A DNA stretch of 64,000 nt from Arthrobacter sp. Leaf69 (GTDB lineage Bacteria; Actinomycetota; Actinomycetes; Actinomycetales; Micrococcaceae): assembly GCF_001422645.1 (NCBI RefSeq), contig NZ_LMLR01000001.1:498325-562324 (forward strand). Direction: 5' to 3'. Every line of letters begins with the position of its first letter. Within the stretch, counting starts at the first letter, position 1. The position numbers and the translations under genes were made by a program. Positions 20,629-28,043 of this stretch are shown one piece after another. The notes under the pieces were generated by a model. The model saw only the letters and a program-made list of their open reading frames with translations. It did not search any database and was not told the DNA's origin.

Positions 20629-21147
20629 TCAGCGGCGTTCAAGCCACTGCGCGTACAGCGTGGGACTTTTGATCATGAGCCGGCGCGTATAGGCAAGGCC
20701 CACAGCCAGGCCCAAAGGCCAGATCGCCAGCATTCCCAATAGCGGCAGAGATTTGGGTGAGCCGCCCCTGGGCGTGAATAACACCAGTGCACCAACACCC
20801 AGCGCGCTGGCGATCAGGATGGTCCGGACCATGATGGGAGTGGTCCGGATTCCCTGTTTCACCCGGGGGATGTCCGATCCGGGTTTGGGAGGTCTGCGGG
20901 TGAACCGATGCCCGGCCGTGAGGGCCCAGCCCAAGGCCGCGGAGACCGCACCCAGACTGGCTAGGACAATGCCCGCTTTCGCGCTCTGGCCAACGGCCAG
21001 GGCGAGTCCGGCCTGGACCGCGCCGGATACAGACAGGACTGCCGGGTACCACCAGGCGGAGAAGACCCAGGACCTGCGCTGGGCCAAACCGAATGCCGTG
21101 CCCTCGGGGTCCACCCCCGTGTCCGTTCCAGTGATGTCCGGCGTCAT
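20629..21147 (-). CDS. Membrane protein, function unknown
   Basis: A 172-residue protein I do not recognise. The N-terminus is polar; two helices (about 35-75) are followed by a basic loop (RFTRRPPKPG) and two more helices (about 107-125 and 135-155), then a short polar tail ending QWLERR. The start ATG at 21147 has GGGGGA directly upstream; a TTG four codons earlier is possible but would lie inside that ribosome binding site. It may be related in layout to the broken gene at 21933-22582, but no sequence match is obvious. Confidence 0.6.
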   Translation of the reverse strand: MTPDITGTDTGVDPEGTAFGLAQRRSWVFSAWWYPAVLSVSGAVQAGLALAVGQSAKAGIVLASLGAVSAALGWALTAGHRFTRRPPKPGSDIPRVKQGIRTTPIMVRTILIASALGVGALVLFTPRGGSPKSLPLLGMLAIWPLGLAVGLAYTRRLMIKSPTLYAQWLERR

Positions 21148-21209
21148 TGATTCCCCCAATGTTGTTCCGGCGCTCCGCCGGACTCCGAACCCAAACTAGC
21201 CCATCCCTG

Positions 21210-21848
21210 TCAGCCCTGAGATGGGTACTTCTTCCCATCGCCGCCGACCTGGAGCACCGTGGTCCGGACCCGCGCCAGGCTGGGCTCCGGGGGAACGCTG
21301 CTGAAACCGAACGTGACGGCGGGCCGGATGGCGGCCAGGGACCCGGCGTCGCCGCCGTCCCAACTGACGCTCGCCGAGTCGATGCGGTGCAGGTCGGTGA
21401 CGCCGTAGTACTCCTGCCGCCCGCCCCTGGCCGCGCCGGCGGTGCGGACCCCGGCGCTCAGCCGGGCTGCGAGCGGGCTGACGGCCCGCAGCCACCGCGG
21501 ATGCACGGCCACCGGCCGGGGGACCAGCCTGGCAAAGGCGCCCAGGCTTGTCCGGGCCCCGACGGCGGCACGGATCCGGAGCGGGCCGGCGTCGACCCTG
21601 AGCCGGTGCCCGCTGCGGGACGCGGCGACGTCAACCACCCGGGTCTCGTCGAAGTTGTAGACCTCAGCGATGAAGTCACCCACCTCTTCGGCCGGGGCGA
21701 GCAGGATCCGGTGGCCGGAGGGCAACTCCACCATGGCGTCGGCGAAGGCACCGAAGGGGGACTGCTGCCAGAGGCCCACCACCACGCGCAGGCCGGACTC
21801 CGTCCCGATCCCGGCGATGTGGCCGTCGAAAACCCAGCGTTTCGTCAT
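21210..21848 (-). CDS. Conserved hypothetical protein
   Basis: A 212-residue soluble protein without a recognised domain. Its beginning (KRWVFDGHIAGIGTESGLRVVVGLWQ) gives the substrate-free look of a small beta-rich protein. The middle holds LPSGHRILLAPAEEVGDFIAEVYNF, and the C-terminal part FGFSSVPPEPSLARVRTTVLQVGGDGKKY is compact. No signal peptide or membrane helix was seen. TAGTCT lies six bases before the ATG on the minus strand. Confidence 0.65.
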   Translation of the reverse strand: MTKRWVFDGHIAGIGTESGLRVVVGLWQQSPFGAFADAMVELPSGHRILLAPAEEVGDFIAEVYNFDETRVVDVAASRSGHRLRVDAGPLRIRAAVGARTSLGAFARLVPRPVAVHPRWLRAVSPLAARLSAGVRTAGAARGGRQEYYGVTDLHRIDSASVSWDGGDAGSLAAIRPAVTFGFSSVPPEPSLARVRTTVLQVGGDGKKYPSQG

Positions 21849-21854
21849 CCCGCC

Positions 21855-21860
21855 AGACTA
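21855..21860 (-). promoter_or_regulatory. -10 box (TAGTCT) of the 21210-21848 gene
   Basis: Minus-strand TAGTCT, six bases, then ATG at 21848. No ribosome binding site; leaderless start inferred. Confidence 0.5.
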
Positions 21861-21932
21861 CTGGCCGAGGCGCAGATGCTGCGCGTCAGATCCGGTGGAT
21901 GCCCGTCCCCGCAGGACTCCTGCCTGCAGTCA

Positions 21933-22582
21933 CTACAGGGGGCCGTAACCCGCGTTCCCGTGTGGATCGCGCCAAATGGCCAGATCGCCTTCCACCGCTG
22001 CGCGGAGCCCCGGGTCTGTCTGGATCCTTCGCCGGAAGGACCGCCGGGCCCGTCCCAGAACTACGGACGGGATGAGGATAAAGGCTGCCAGGAGAGCCAC
22101 AATGAGAACGTACGCGCCGCTCACAGCGAGCAGCGTCGCAGTTCCCCGGGGGGGGCGATCCCGGGGAGAGCGGTGGCCAGAAGACCGCCCAGAATGAGGG
22201 CCAGCACGGAGACCATCATGACGCCGCCGCGCGCCGACCCCGGGCCACGGGCGATGAGGAGCCTTTTGGTGTTCGGCAGTGTGGCACGTACCCGCTTCCA
22301 GGAGACCAGGCCCAGCACAGTCAACGCAACGCCCGGCAAGCCGAGGATCAAGACCCAGGCGGGGTTGCCTGACATGGCCGAGACGAAGCCGCCCGCCAGG
22401 AGCAGGAGAGGCCCGGATCCGATGGCGCTGCTCCATGCCGCAGTGAGGGTGCCCTGGGCATCAGCCAATTGCCGCAGACGGGAGGGTGCGTTGGGCGGAC
22501 TGACCCGTGCCAGTTCCGGAGAGGTCCAGTAGTCAAGCGTGTGCGCGGTCTGGCCCGCGGGGAAAGGAGTTGGAACGCTCAT
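21933..22582 (-). pseudogene. Membrane protein gene split by a frameshift in a G8 tract
   Basis: From the ATG at 22582 the frame reads a sensible protein with two helices (GPLLLLAGGFVSAMSG, WVLILGLPGVALTVLGLV) and a third beginning VMMVSVLALILGGLLATALPGIAP. At the homopolymer 22148-22155 (C8 on the coding strand, next to G4) it runs into ELRRCSL and stops at 22121. A shifted frame continues with a hydrophobic helix (SGAYVLIVALLAAFILIPSV) and a basic tail ending DPHGNAGYGPL, stopping at 21933. One extra C restores a single protein of about 216 residues. It is either a real decayed or phase-variable gene or a sequencing error. Confidence 0.7.
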
Positions 22583-22726
22583 GTCGGCTATTGACCCATG
22601 GATTTTGACAGTGACCGCAACCGTTCAATATCGGCGCCAAAGAGGCCAGGGGTCATTGGTGGTCCTCCAAGGGGTAGGGCAAGGACGCTCGTCGAGGCCC
22701 AATTTCCTCAGGTTATGGCATTTCGT

Positions 22727-22766
22727 GGGCAGCTGCCATGGGCAGCACTGCCCATGGCAGCTGCCC
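22727..22766. repeat. Perfect 19-bp inverted repeat (REP-like)
   Basis: GGGCAGCTGCCATGGGCAG (22727-22745) is the exact reverse complement of 22748-22766, with a two-base centre. Each arm holds its own GGCAGCTGCC palindrome, so a cruciform or alternative folds are possible. It lies in the 279-base gap before guaB3, about 80 bases upstream of its -10 box; no gene is evident in that gap. Confidence 0.85.
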
Positions 22767-22849
22767 GCTGCAGCCCCGGGCACGTTCCGGCTCCACGGTC
22801 ACGCCGGGCCGCAGCGGCCCGCCATCGGCGTCGCGCGCGCTCACTGGGA

Positions 22850-22855
22850 TAACCT
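22850..22855 (+). promoter_or_regulatory. -10 box (TAACCT) of guaB3
   Basis: TAACCT, six bases (AGAGCA), then the GTG at 22862; no Shine-Dalgarno. Leaderless start inferred. Confidence 0.55.
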
Positions 22856-22861
22856 AGAGCA

Positions 22862-23998
22862 GTGACTTACGAGATTGAGATTGGCCGAGGCAAGCGTGGG
22901 CGTCGTGCCTACTCCCTGGATGACATTGCGATCGTCCCCAACCGACGTACGCGTGACCCCAAGGATGTATCCGTCGCCTGGCAGATCGATGCCTACAAGT
23001 TCGACATGCCGGTCATCGCGGCGCCCATGGATTCTGCCATGTCTCCGGAAACTGTCATCGCGCTGGGCCGCCTCGGCGGGCTCGGCGTCCTGGACCTTGA
23101 AGGCCTCTGGACCCGCTACGAGGATCCGCAGGCCGTGCTGGACCAGATCGGCGCGCTCCAGGACGAGACCAACAGCCCTGCCGTCACACGCCGCATGCAG
23201 GAGCTCTACCAGGCCCCGATCCAGCCGGAACTGATCACGTCCAGGCTCGCCGAGATCCGCGCCGCCGGTATCACCGTGGCCGGCTCCCTCACCCCGCAGC
23301 GGACCCAGGAACACTACAAGACCGTCGTTGCCGCCGGGGTCGACATCTTCGTCATCCGCGGCACCACCGTCTCGGCCGAGCACGTCTCGAAGGACCACGA
23401 GCCGCTGAACCTCAAGCAGTTCATCTACGAACTCGACGTTCCCGTCATTGTCGGCGGGGCCGCCGGCTACACCCCGGCGCTGCACCTCATGCGGACCGGC
23501 GCCGCCGGCGTGCTGGTCGGCTTCGGCGGCGGAGCCACAAGCACCACCCGCCGCGCCCTCGGCATCCACTCGCCCATGGCGTCCGCCATCTCCGACGTCG
23601 CCGCCGCCCGGCGCGACTACATGGATGAGTCCGGCGGCCGCTACGTCCACGTGATCGCCGACGGCGGCATGGGATCCTCCGGTGACATCGTCAAGGCCAT
23701 CGCCATGGGGGCCGACGCCGTGATGCTGGGCAGTGCCCTCGCCCGCGCCGAGGAAGCGCCCGGCAAGGGCTGGCACTGGGGCCAGGAAGCGCACCACCTT
23801 GAACTTCCCCGCGGCGACAGGGTCAACGTCGGCACCGTCGGGCCGCTCGAAGAGGTCCTGTTCGGACCGGGTCATCACACCAGCGGAACGTCCAATCTGA
23901 TCGGTGCGCTGCGCCGTTCGATGGCGACCACCGGCTATTCGGACCTCAAGGAATTCCAGCGCGTCGACGTCGTGGTGTCGCCCTACGCCGGGAACTGA
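22862..23998 (+). CDS. guaB3: GuaB3 family protein (IMP dehydrogenase-related, no catalytic Cys)
   Basis: A 378-residue member of the IMPDH/GMP reductase barrel family lacking CBS domains. It shows EIEIGRGKRGRRAYSLDDIAIVPNRRTRDP, the substrate loop PMDSAMSPETV, the phosphate-binding VIADGGMGSSGDIVKAIAMGADAVMLGS and a shortened C-terminal flap. The catalytic loop reads ATSTTRR: Ser227 stands where GuaB has its nucleophilic Cys. The family is common in Actinobacteria and its reaction there is, as far as I know, unsettled. It lies between guaB and guaA on the same strand, so a guanine-nucleotide role is likely but unproven. GTG start. Confidence 0.92.
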   Translation: MTYEIEIGRGKRGRRAYSLDDIAIVPNRRTRDPKDVSVAWQIDAYKFDMPVIAAPMDSAMSPETVIALGRLGGLGVLDLEGLWTRYEDPQAVLDQIGALQDETNSPAVTRRMQELYQAPIQPELITSRLAEIRAAGITVAGSLTPQRTQEHYKTVVAAGVDIFVIRGTTVSAEHVSKDHEPLNLKQFIYELDVPVIVGGAAGYTPALHLMRTGAAGVLVGFGGGATSTTRRALGIHSPMASAISDVAAARRDYMDESGGRYVHVIADGGMGSSGDIVKAIAMGADAVMLGSALARAEEAPGKGWHWGQEAHHLELPRGDRVNVGTVGPLEEVLFGPGHHTSGTSNLIGALRRSMATTGYSDLKEFQRVDVVVSPYAGN

Positions 23999-24071
23999 CG
24001 CCCCCTGCCCATCCGGGGAAGTTGGAAGTAGTGTGGTGCACTACGAGCTTTGATCCGGATGGAGGCGTAAA

Positions 24072-25823
24072 ATGAACAGTTTTCCCGGCGGTTCTCCCAA
24101 GACCGGTGGTGCCCTGGGGCCTGCGGAACGCGAAGCTTCGCTCGCGGTACTCAGGGGCACCACGGACCCGGGCAAGGAACTCGACATCCTGATCGTCGGT
24201 GGCGGAATCGTGGGGACCGGTGCCGCCCTGGACGCTGTCACGCGCGGCCTCAGCGTCGGCATCGTCGAGGCCAACGACTGGGCCGCAGGCACGTCCTCCC
24301 GTTCGTCGAAGCTCATCCACGGCGGCCTCCGCTACCTGGAAATGCTCGACTTCGCCCTCGTCAAAGAGGCACTTCACGAACGCGGCCTGATTCTCTCCGC
24401 GCTCGCCCCGCACCTCGCCCGCCCCGTCCCGTTCCTGTACCCGCTCACCAAGCCCTTCCTCGAACGGCCCTACGTGGGCGCCGGCATAGCCCTCTACGAC
24501 GCCATGTCCATCTCCACCGGCCAGCGCCGGGGCGTGCCGTTCCACAAGCACCTGAGCCGCCGGGGGACGCTGCGGGCAGCGCCGAGCCTCAAAGACGACG
24601 CCTTCGTCGGGTCCATCCGGTACTACGACGGACAGGTCGATGATGCCAAATACTGCGCCAACCTGGTCCGGACCGCGGCCTACTACGGCGCCCACGCAGT
24701 GAACCAGATGTCCGTCGTCGCCTTTCTCCGGGAAGGCGAACGTGTGGTCGGCGCCAAAGTGGTCAACCATGAAGACGGCTCCACGTTCAACATCAAGGCC
24801 AAGCAGGTCATCAACGCCACCGGCGTCTGGACGGACGAAACCCAGGCCATGGTCACGGACCGCGGCCAGCTCAAGGTGCGCGCCTCCAAAGGCATTCACC
24901 TCGTAGTGCCGCGGGACCGCTTCCAGTCGACCGTGGGCCTGATCCTGCGGACCGAGAAATCGGTGCTCTTCGTCATCCCCTGGGGCCGGCACTGGATCAT
25001 CGGAACTACGGACACCGACTGGCACCTCGACAAGGCCCACCCCGCCGCATCGAGCAAGGACATCGACTACATCCTCGAGCATGTGAACCGGGTCCTGAAA
25101 CGCCCGCTGACGCGCGAGGACGTCGAAGGGGTCTACGCCGGGCTCCGCCCGCTGCTGGCCGGTGAAAACGACTCCACGGCCAAACTTTCCCGCGAGCACG
25201 TCGTGGCGCACCCGGTTCCCGGCCTCGTTGTGGTGGCCGGCGGCAAATGGACCACGTACCGGGTTATGGCCAAGGACGCCGTGGACGAGGCGACGCGCAG
25301 CATGGACGAACGTGTCCCGCCCAGCTGCACGGAATCCATTCCGCTGCTGGGCGCCAGCGGATTCAAAGCCGCGTGGAACCGCCGGAACCGGATGGCCGAG
25401 GAGACCGGGGTCCACGTAGCGCGGATCGAGCACCTGCTCAACCGCTACGGTGCCATGGCCCCCGAGGTGCTGGCGCTCATCGCCGGGAATCCGGAGCTGG
25501 CCGAGCCGCTGCCCGGCGCGGACGACTACCTGGCAGCCGAAGCCGTGTACGCCGCCACTCACGAAGGCGCCCGCCACGTGCAGGACGTCCTGACCCGCCG
25601 GACCCGGATTTCCATCGAGGCCTGGGACCGCGGTGTGTCCGCCGCGCCGGTAGTCGCTAAACTGATGGGAGAAGTCCTCGGCTGGAGCGATGCCCAGCGC
25701 GAGGGCGAGATCAAGCACTACCTGGCCAGGGTCGATGCCGAACGGCTCAGCCAGGAGCAGCCGGACGACGAATCCGCCGACGCCGCACGAATGGGCGTCG
25801 AGGACATCGTTCCGCTGCGTTGA
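24072..25823 (+). CDS. glpD: Glycerol-3-phosphate dehydrogenase (FAD) GlpD
   Basis: A membrane-associated flavoenzyme that oxidises glycerol-3-phosphate to dihydroxyacetone phosphate and feeds electrons to quinone. The 583-residue protein has the FAD dinucleotide motif ILIVGGGIVGTGAALDAVTRGLSVGIVE (about 37-64), the signature SSRSSKLIHGGLRYLE, IGTTDTDW, and a C-terminal helical cap domain with a bulk of charged residues. The ATG at 24072 follows GGAGG at 24061-24065. A 16-bp hairpin separates it from the PTS EIIA gene. Confidence 0.95.
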   Translation: MNSFPGGSPKTGGALGPAEREASLAVLRGTTDPGKELDILIVGGGIVGTGAALDAVTRGLSVGIVEANDWAAGTSSRSSKLIHGGLRYLEMLDFALVKEALHERGLILSALAPHLARPVPFLYPLTKPFLERPYVGAGIALYDAMSISTGQRRGVPFHKHLSRRGTLRAAPSLKDDAFVGSIRYYDGQVDDAKYCANLVRTAAYYGAHAVNQMSVVAFLREGERVVGAKVVNHEDGSTFNIKAKQVINATGVWTDETQAMVTDRGQLKVRASKGIHLVVPRDRFQSTVGLILRTEKSVLFVIPWGRHWIIGTTDTDWHLDKAHPAASSKDIDYILEHVNRVLKRPLTREDVEGVYAGLRPLLAGENDSTAKLSREHVVAHPVPGLVVVAGGKWTTYRVMAKDAVDEATRSMDERVPPSCTESIPLLGASGFKAAWNRRNRMAEETGVHVARIEHLLNRYGAMAPEVLALIAGNPELAEPLPGADDYLAAEAVYAATHEGARHVQDVLTRRTRISIEAWDRGVSAAPVVAKLMGEVLGWSDAQREGEIKHYLARVDAERLSQEQPDDESADAARMGVEDIVPLR

Positions 25824-25831
25824 CCGGCAGC

Positions 25832-25868
25832 GTCCGCCGGCAGCCTCGACCCGAGGCTGCCGGCGGAC
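25832..25868 (+). terminator. 16-bp GC-rich hairpin after glpD
   Basis: GTCCGCCGGCAGCCTC (25832-25847) pairs perfectly with 25853-25868 over a five-base loop. There is no U tract and the next gene starts 26 bases on, so it may be a partial terminator or an mRNA-stabilising 3' hairpin. Confidence 0.7.
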
Positions 25869-25893
25869 TCACGCCACTTCGAAGGGATGCCTC

Positions 25894-26382
25894 TTGGCGG
25901 AACCACTGGACCGGTATGATGCCGAGCTCACCACCCCCGACATGGTGATCCTCGAGTTGGACGCCACCGACAAGATTGATGCGGCCGCCCAGTTGGCTGA
26001 ACGGATGCATGCCGCCGGACGCATTTCCGATCTGGAGGGCTTCCTTCAGCACGTCAACGCCCGTGAACACCAATTGGCCACGGGCCTGCCGGGCGGCATC
26101 GGCCTGCCCCACGCCCGCAGCGAATTCGTCACCCGAACCTCCATTGCCGTCGGGATCACGAAATACGGCAAGGCGCTGGACTTCGGCGCCGCGGACGGAC
26201 CCGCCACGGTGGTCCTGCTGATCGGCACGCCAGCCAGTTCCTTCTCCGACCACCTCGAAGTGCTCGCCACCCTGGCCCGGTCATTGTCGAAGGAGTCGTT
26301 CCGCGATTCGCTCCGCCGTGCCTACGACCCCGAAGTGATCGCGGAACTCATCAACTCCAGCCTGGTCTTCTTCGACCACTAG
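25894..26382 (+). CDS. PTS fructose-type EIIA domain protein
   Basis: A single-domain EIIA of the fructose/mannitol family, 162 residues. The phospho-accepting His73 lies in GIGLPHARS, and the C-terminal helices (SSFSDHLEVLATLARSLSKESFRDSLRRA) are typical. It would take phosphate from HPr and pass it to an EIIB, but no EIIB or EIIC is near, so it serves a distant permease or has a regulatory task. The TTG start at 25894 is set by GAAGGGA (25881-25887). It sits immediately downstream of glpD on the same strand. Confidence 0.88.
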   Translation: MAEPLDRYDAELTTPDMVILELDATDKIDAAAQLAERMHAAGRISDLEGFLQHVNAREHQLATGLPGGIGLPHARSEFVTRTSIAVGITKYGKALDFGAADGPATVVLLIGTPASSFSDHLEVLATLARSLSKESFRDSLRRAYDPEVIAELINSSLVFFDH

Positions 26383-26433
26383 GGATCTCCACGCTTCCCA
26401 CAGGCCGTTTCGCTGTTCTACACGCGGACGAAG

Positions 26434-26439
26434 TACGGT
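26434..26439 (+). promoter_or_regulatory. -10 box (TACGGT) of the SURF1 gene
   Basis: TACGGT, six bases, then the GTG at 26446. The AAGGGG before the GTG abuts it and cannot act as an RBS for that codon; leaderless start inferred. Confidence 0.5.
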
Positions 26440-26445
26440 TAAGGG

Positions 26446-27309
26446 GTGCTGAAAACTGCCCTCAAACCCCGCTGGATCGCCGGACTGGTGTTCGCGATCG
26501 TCGTTTCCGGGGTGTTTGTGCTGCTCAGCCAGTGGCAGTTCGGGCGTTCGACCCAGCCGGAGGTGACGGTCGCCGCCACCACCGAGGAACCCAAACCGCT
26601 GACCACGGTGCTCCGGCCCGGGGACTTCTTCCCGGGCTCGGTCGCTGACCAGATCGTCACCGCCACCGGTACGTACGATCCGCAGAAGCAGGTCCTGGTC
26701 CCGGGCCGTTTGAACGGCGGTGCCACGGGGTACTGGATCGTCTCGGCCCTGGCCGTGAAAGACGCCCCCGTCCTCACCGGAGCCGGCGCGTCACCGCAGA
26801 CCTGGATCCCGGTTGCCCGCGGCTGGGTTGCCGAGCCCGCGGACGCCGCGGCGCCGCCGTCGGGCGTTATTGAACTGACCGGACGGCTGCTGCCCTCCGA
26901 GGCCCCGCTGCCGGGCACCGACGCCGGCGCCGGGCGGGCCACCGCCGTCTCCGTTGCGGAACTCATCAACATCTGGGACATCAGCAGTTACCCGGGCTTC
27001 GTTACCGCGAATTCCGAGCTTTCCGGCGGCACCGATGTCAGCGCCGCCGCGTCCGGCGGACAGGCGAAGCCGCTGAACATCGGCCCGCAGCCGCCGGCCG
27101 AAAAGATCAACTGGCTCAACCTCTTCTACGCCGCTGAATGGGTTGTGTTTGCCGGCTTCGCGCTGTTCATCTGGTGGCGGCTCGTGCGGGACGACTACCG
27201 CCGCGACCTCGAGGACGCCCTCGACGAGGAGCAGGAAGCTGCGGAACGGCCCGTCCCCGACCCTGACCCCATCGAACCGCACCCCACCGACCCGAAAGTG
27301 CAATCATGA
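26446..27309 (+). CDS. SURF1 family protein (cytochrome c oxidase assembly)
   Basis: A 287-residue membrane protein with the SURF1 plan: an N-terminal helix (about 9-28, WIAGLVFAIVVSGVFVLLSQWQFGR), a large extracytoplasmic domain containing PVARGWV and TGRLLPSEAP, and a second helix near 230-248 (LFYAAEWVVFAGFALFIWWRLV), then a charged cytoplasmic tail. SURF1 helps insert haem a into the terminal oxidase. The stop overlaps the next start by four bases (ATGA), coupling it to the DUF3817 gene, as in related genomes. Confidence 0.9.
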   Translation: MLKTALKPRWIAGLVFAIVVSGVFVLLSQWQFGRSTQPEVTVAATTEEPKPLTTVLRPGDFFPGSVADQIVTATGTYDPQKQVLVPGRLNGGATGYWIVSALAVKDAPVLTGAGASPQTWIPVARGWVAEPADAAAPPSGVIELTGRLLPSEAPLPGTDAGAGRATAVSVAELINIWDISSYPGFVTANSELSGGTDVSAAASGGQAKPLNIGPQPPAEKINWLNLFYAAEWVVFAGFALFIWWRLVRDDYRRDLEDALDEEQEAAERPVPDPDPIEPHPTDPKVQS

Positions 27310-27818
27310 TCGAGCCCCAGCCGGCCATCCAGCCGCAGCAGTCCAACGCAACGGGAAACACGCCCGGCAAAAAGCGCCGCTTCGGCGGAACCGAGGCCCA
27401 GATCCGTTCGGCGCTGAAGTTCTACAAGGTGCTCGCCTACATGACCGGCACCATGCTGCTCCTGCTCTGCGCCGAGCTGATTGCCCGGTACGCGTTCGGC
27501 CAGTACCTCTTCCTGGGCGGAACCAACGCCGTCACCGGCGAGCCCTTCGGCTTCGGGTTCGCCGACGCCGAGCCGCCCGGCGTCATCGGCGGCGTGAATC
27601 TCTCCATCGCGGTGCTGATCGTGCACGGCTGGATGTACGTCGTGTACCTCATGTCCAACTTCCGCCTGTGGTCGCTGATGCGCTGGCCGTTCCTGAAGCT
27701 GATCGTTCTGGCTCTCGGCGGCGTCGTGCCGTTCCTGTCTTTCGTCGTGGAGAAGAAGTTCCACGCCGAGGTGGAGGCCGAGCTGGCCGCGAACCCGCAG
27801 GCCCCGCAGCGCTACTGA
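27306..27818 (+). CDS. DUF3817 integral membrane protein
   Basis: A 170-residue protein with a basic N-terminus and three predicted helices (about 40-62, 95-115, 126-145). FYKVLAYMTGTMLLLLCAELIARYAFG and NLSIAVLIVHGWMYVVYLMSNFRLW are characteristic of DUF3817, a family with no assigned reaction. Translationally coupled to SURF1, which suggests a link to respiratory-chain assembly. The REP-like element at 27863-27905 follows. Confidence 0.85.
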   Translation: MIEPQPAIQPQQSNATGNTPGKKRRFGGTEAQIRSALKFYKVLAYMTGTMLLLLCAELIARYAFGQYLFLGGTNAVTGEPFGFGFADAEPPGVIGGVNLSIAVLIVHGWMYVVYLMSNFRLWSLMRWPFLKLIVLALGGVVPFLSFVVEKKFHAEVEAELAANPQAPQRY

Positions 27819-27862
27819 TCCCGCGCCGTGTGCAGCCTGACCTGCGAGGAGGCGCGCCGGGC

Positions 27863-27905
27863 GCAGATCAGGGCGAATGCCGCCCGTCGATTCGCCCTGA
27901 GCTGC
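27863..27905. repeat. REP-like stem-loop upstream of guaA
   Basis: GCAGATCAGGGCGAAT (27863-27878) pairs with ATTCGCCCTGAGCTGC (27890-27905) at 15 of 16 positions over an 11-base GC-rich loop. It lies between the DUF3817 stop and the guaA promoter and could act as a terminator or an interspersed palindrome. Confidence 0.7.
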
Positions 27906-28031
27906 ACCCGCGCCCGAGTGGCCGCCCGGCCAGCCTTGCCGCCGCCGGGCTTCTGTGTGAGTTCGCTTACCCGGCCGGCGTTTGCGGGCCCGGACCGGCT
28001 TCTCAATGTGCAGGCGGAGGGCGCCGCAAAG

Positions 28032-28037
28032 TAGGCT
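28032..28037 (+). promoter_or_regulatory. -10 box (TAGGCT) of guaA
   Basis: TAGGCT, six bases (AGTACG), then the GTG at 28044; no RBS. Leaderless start inferred, the same arrangement as guaB3. Confidence 0.58.
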
Positions 28038-28043
28038 AGTACG

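Noticed and set aside
22539..22865. Plus-strand frame in the gap before guaB3
   Set aside because: Low-complexity, crosses the palindrome at 22727 and overlaps the guaB3 start; no RBS.
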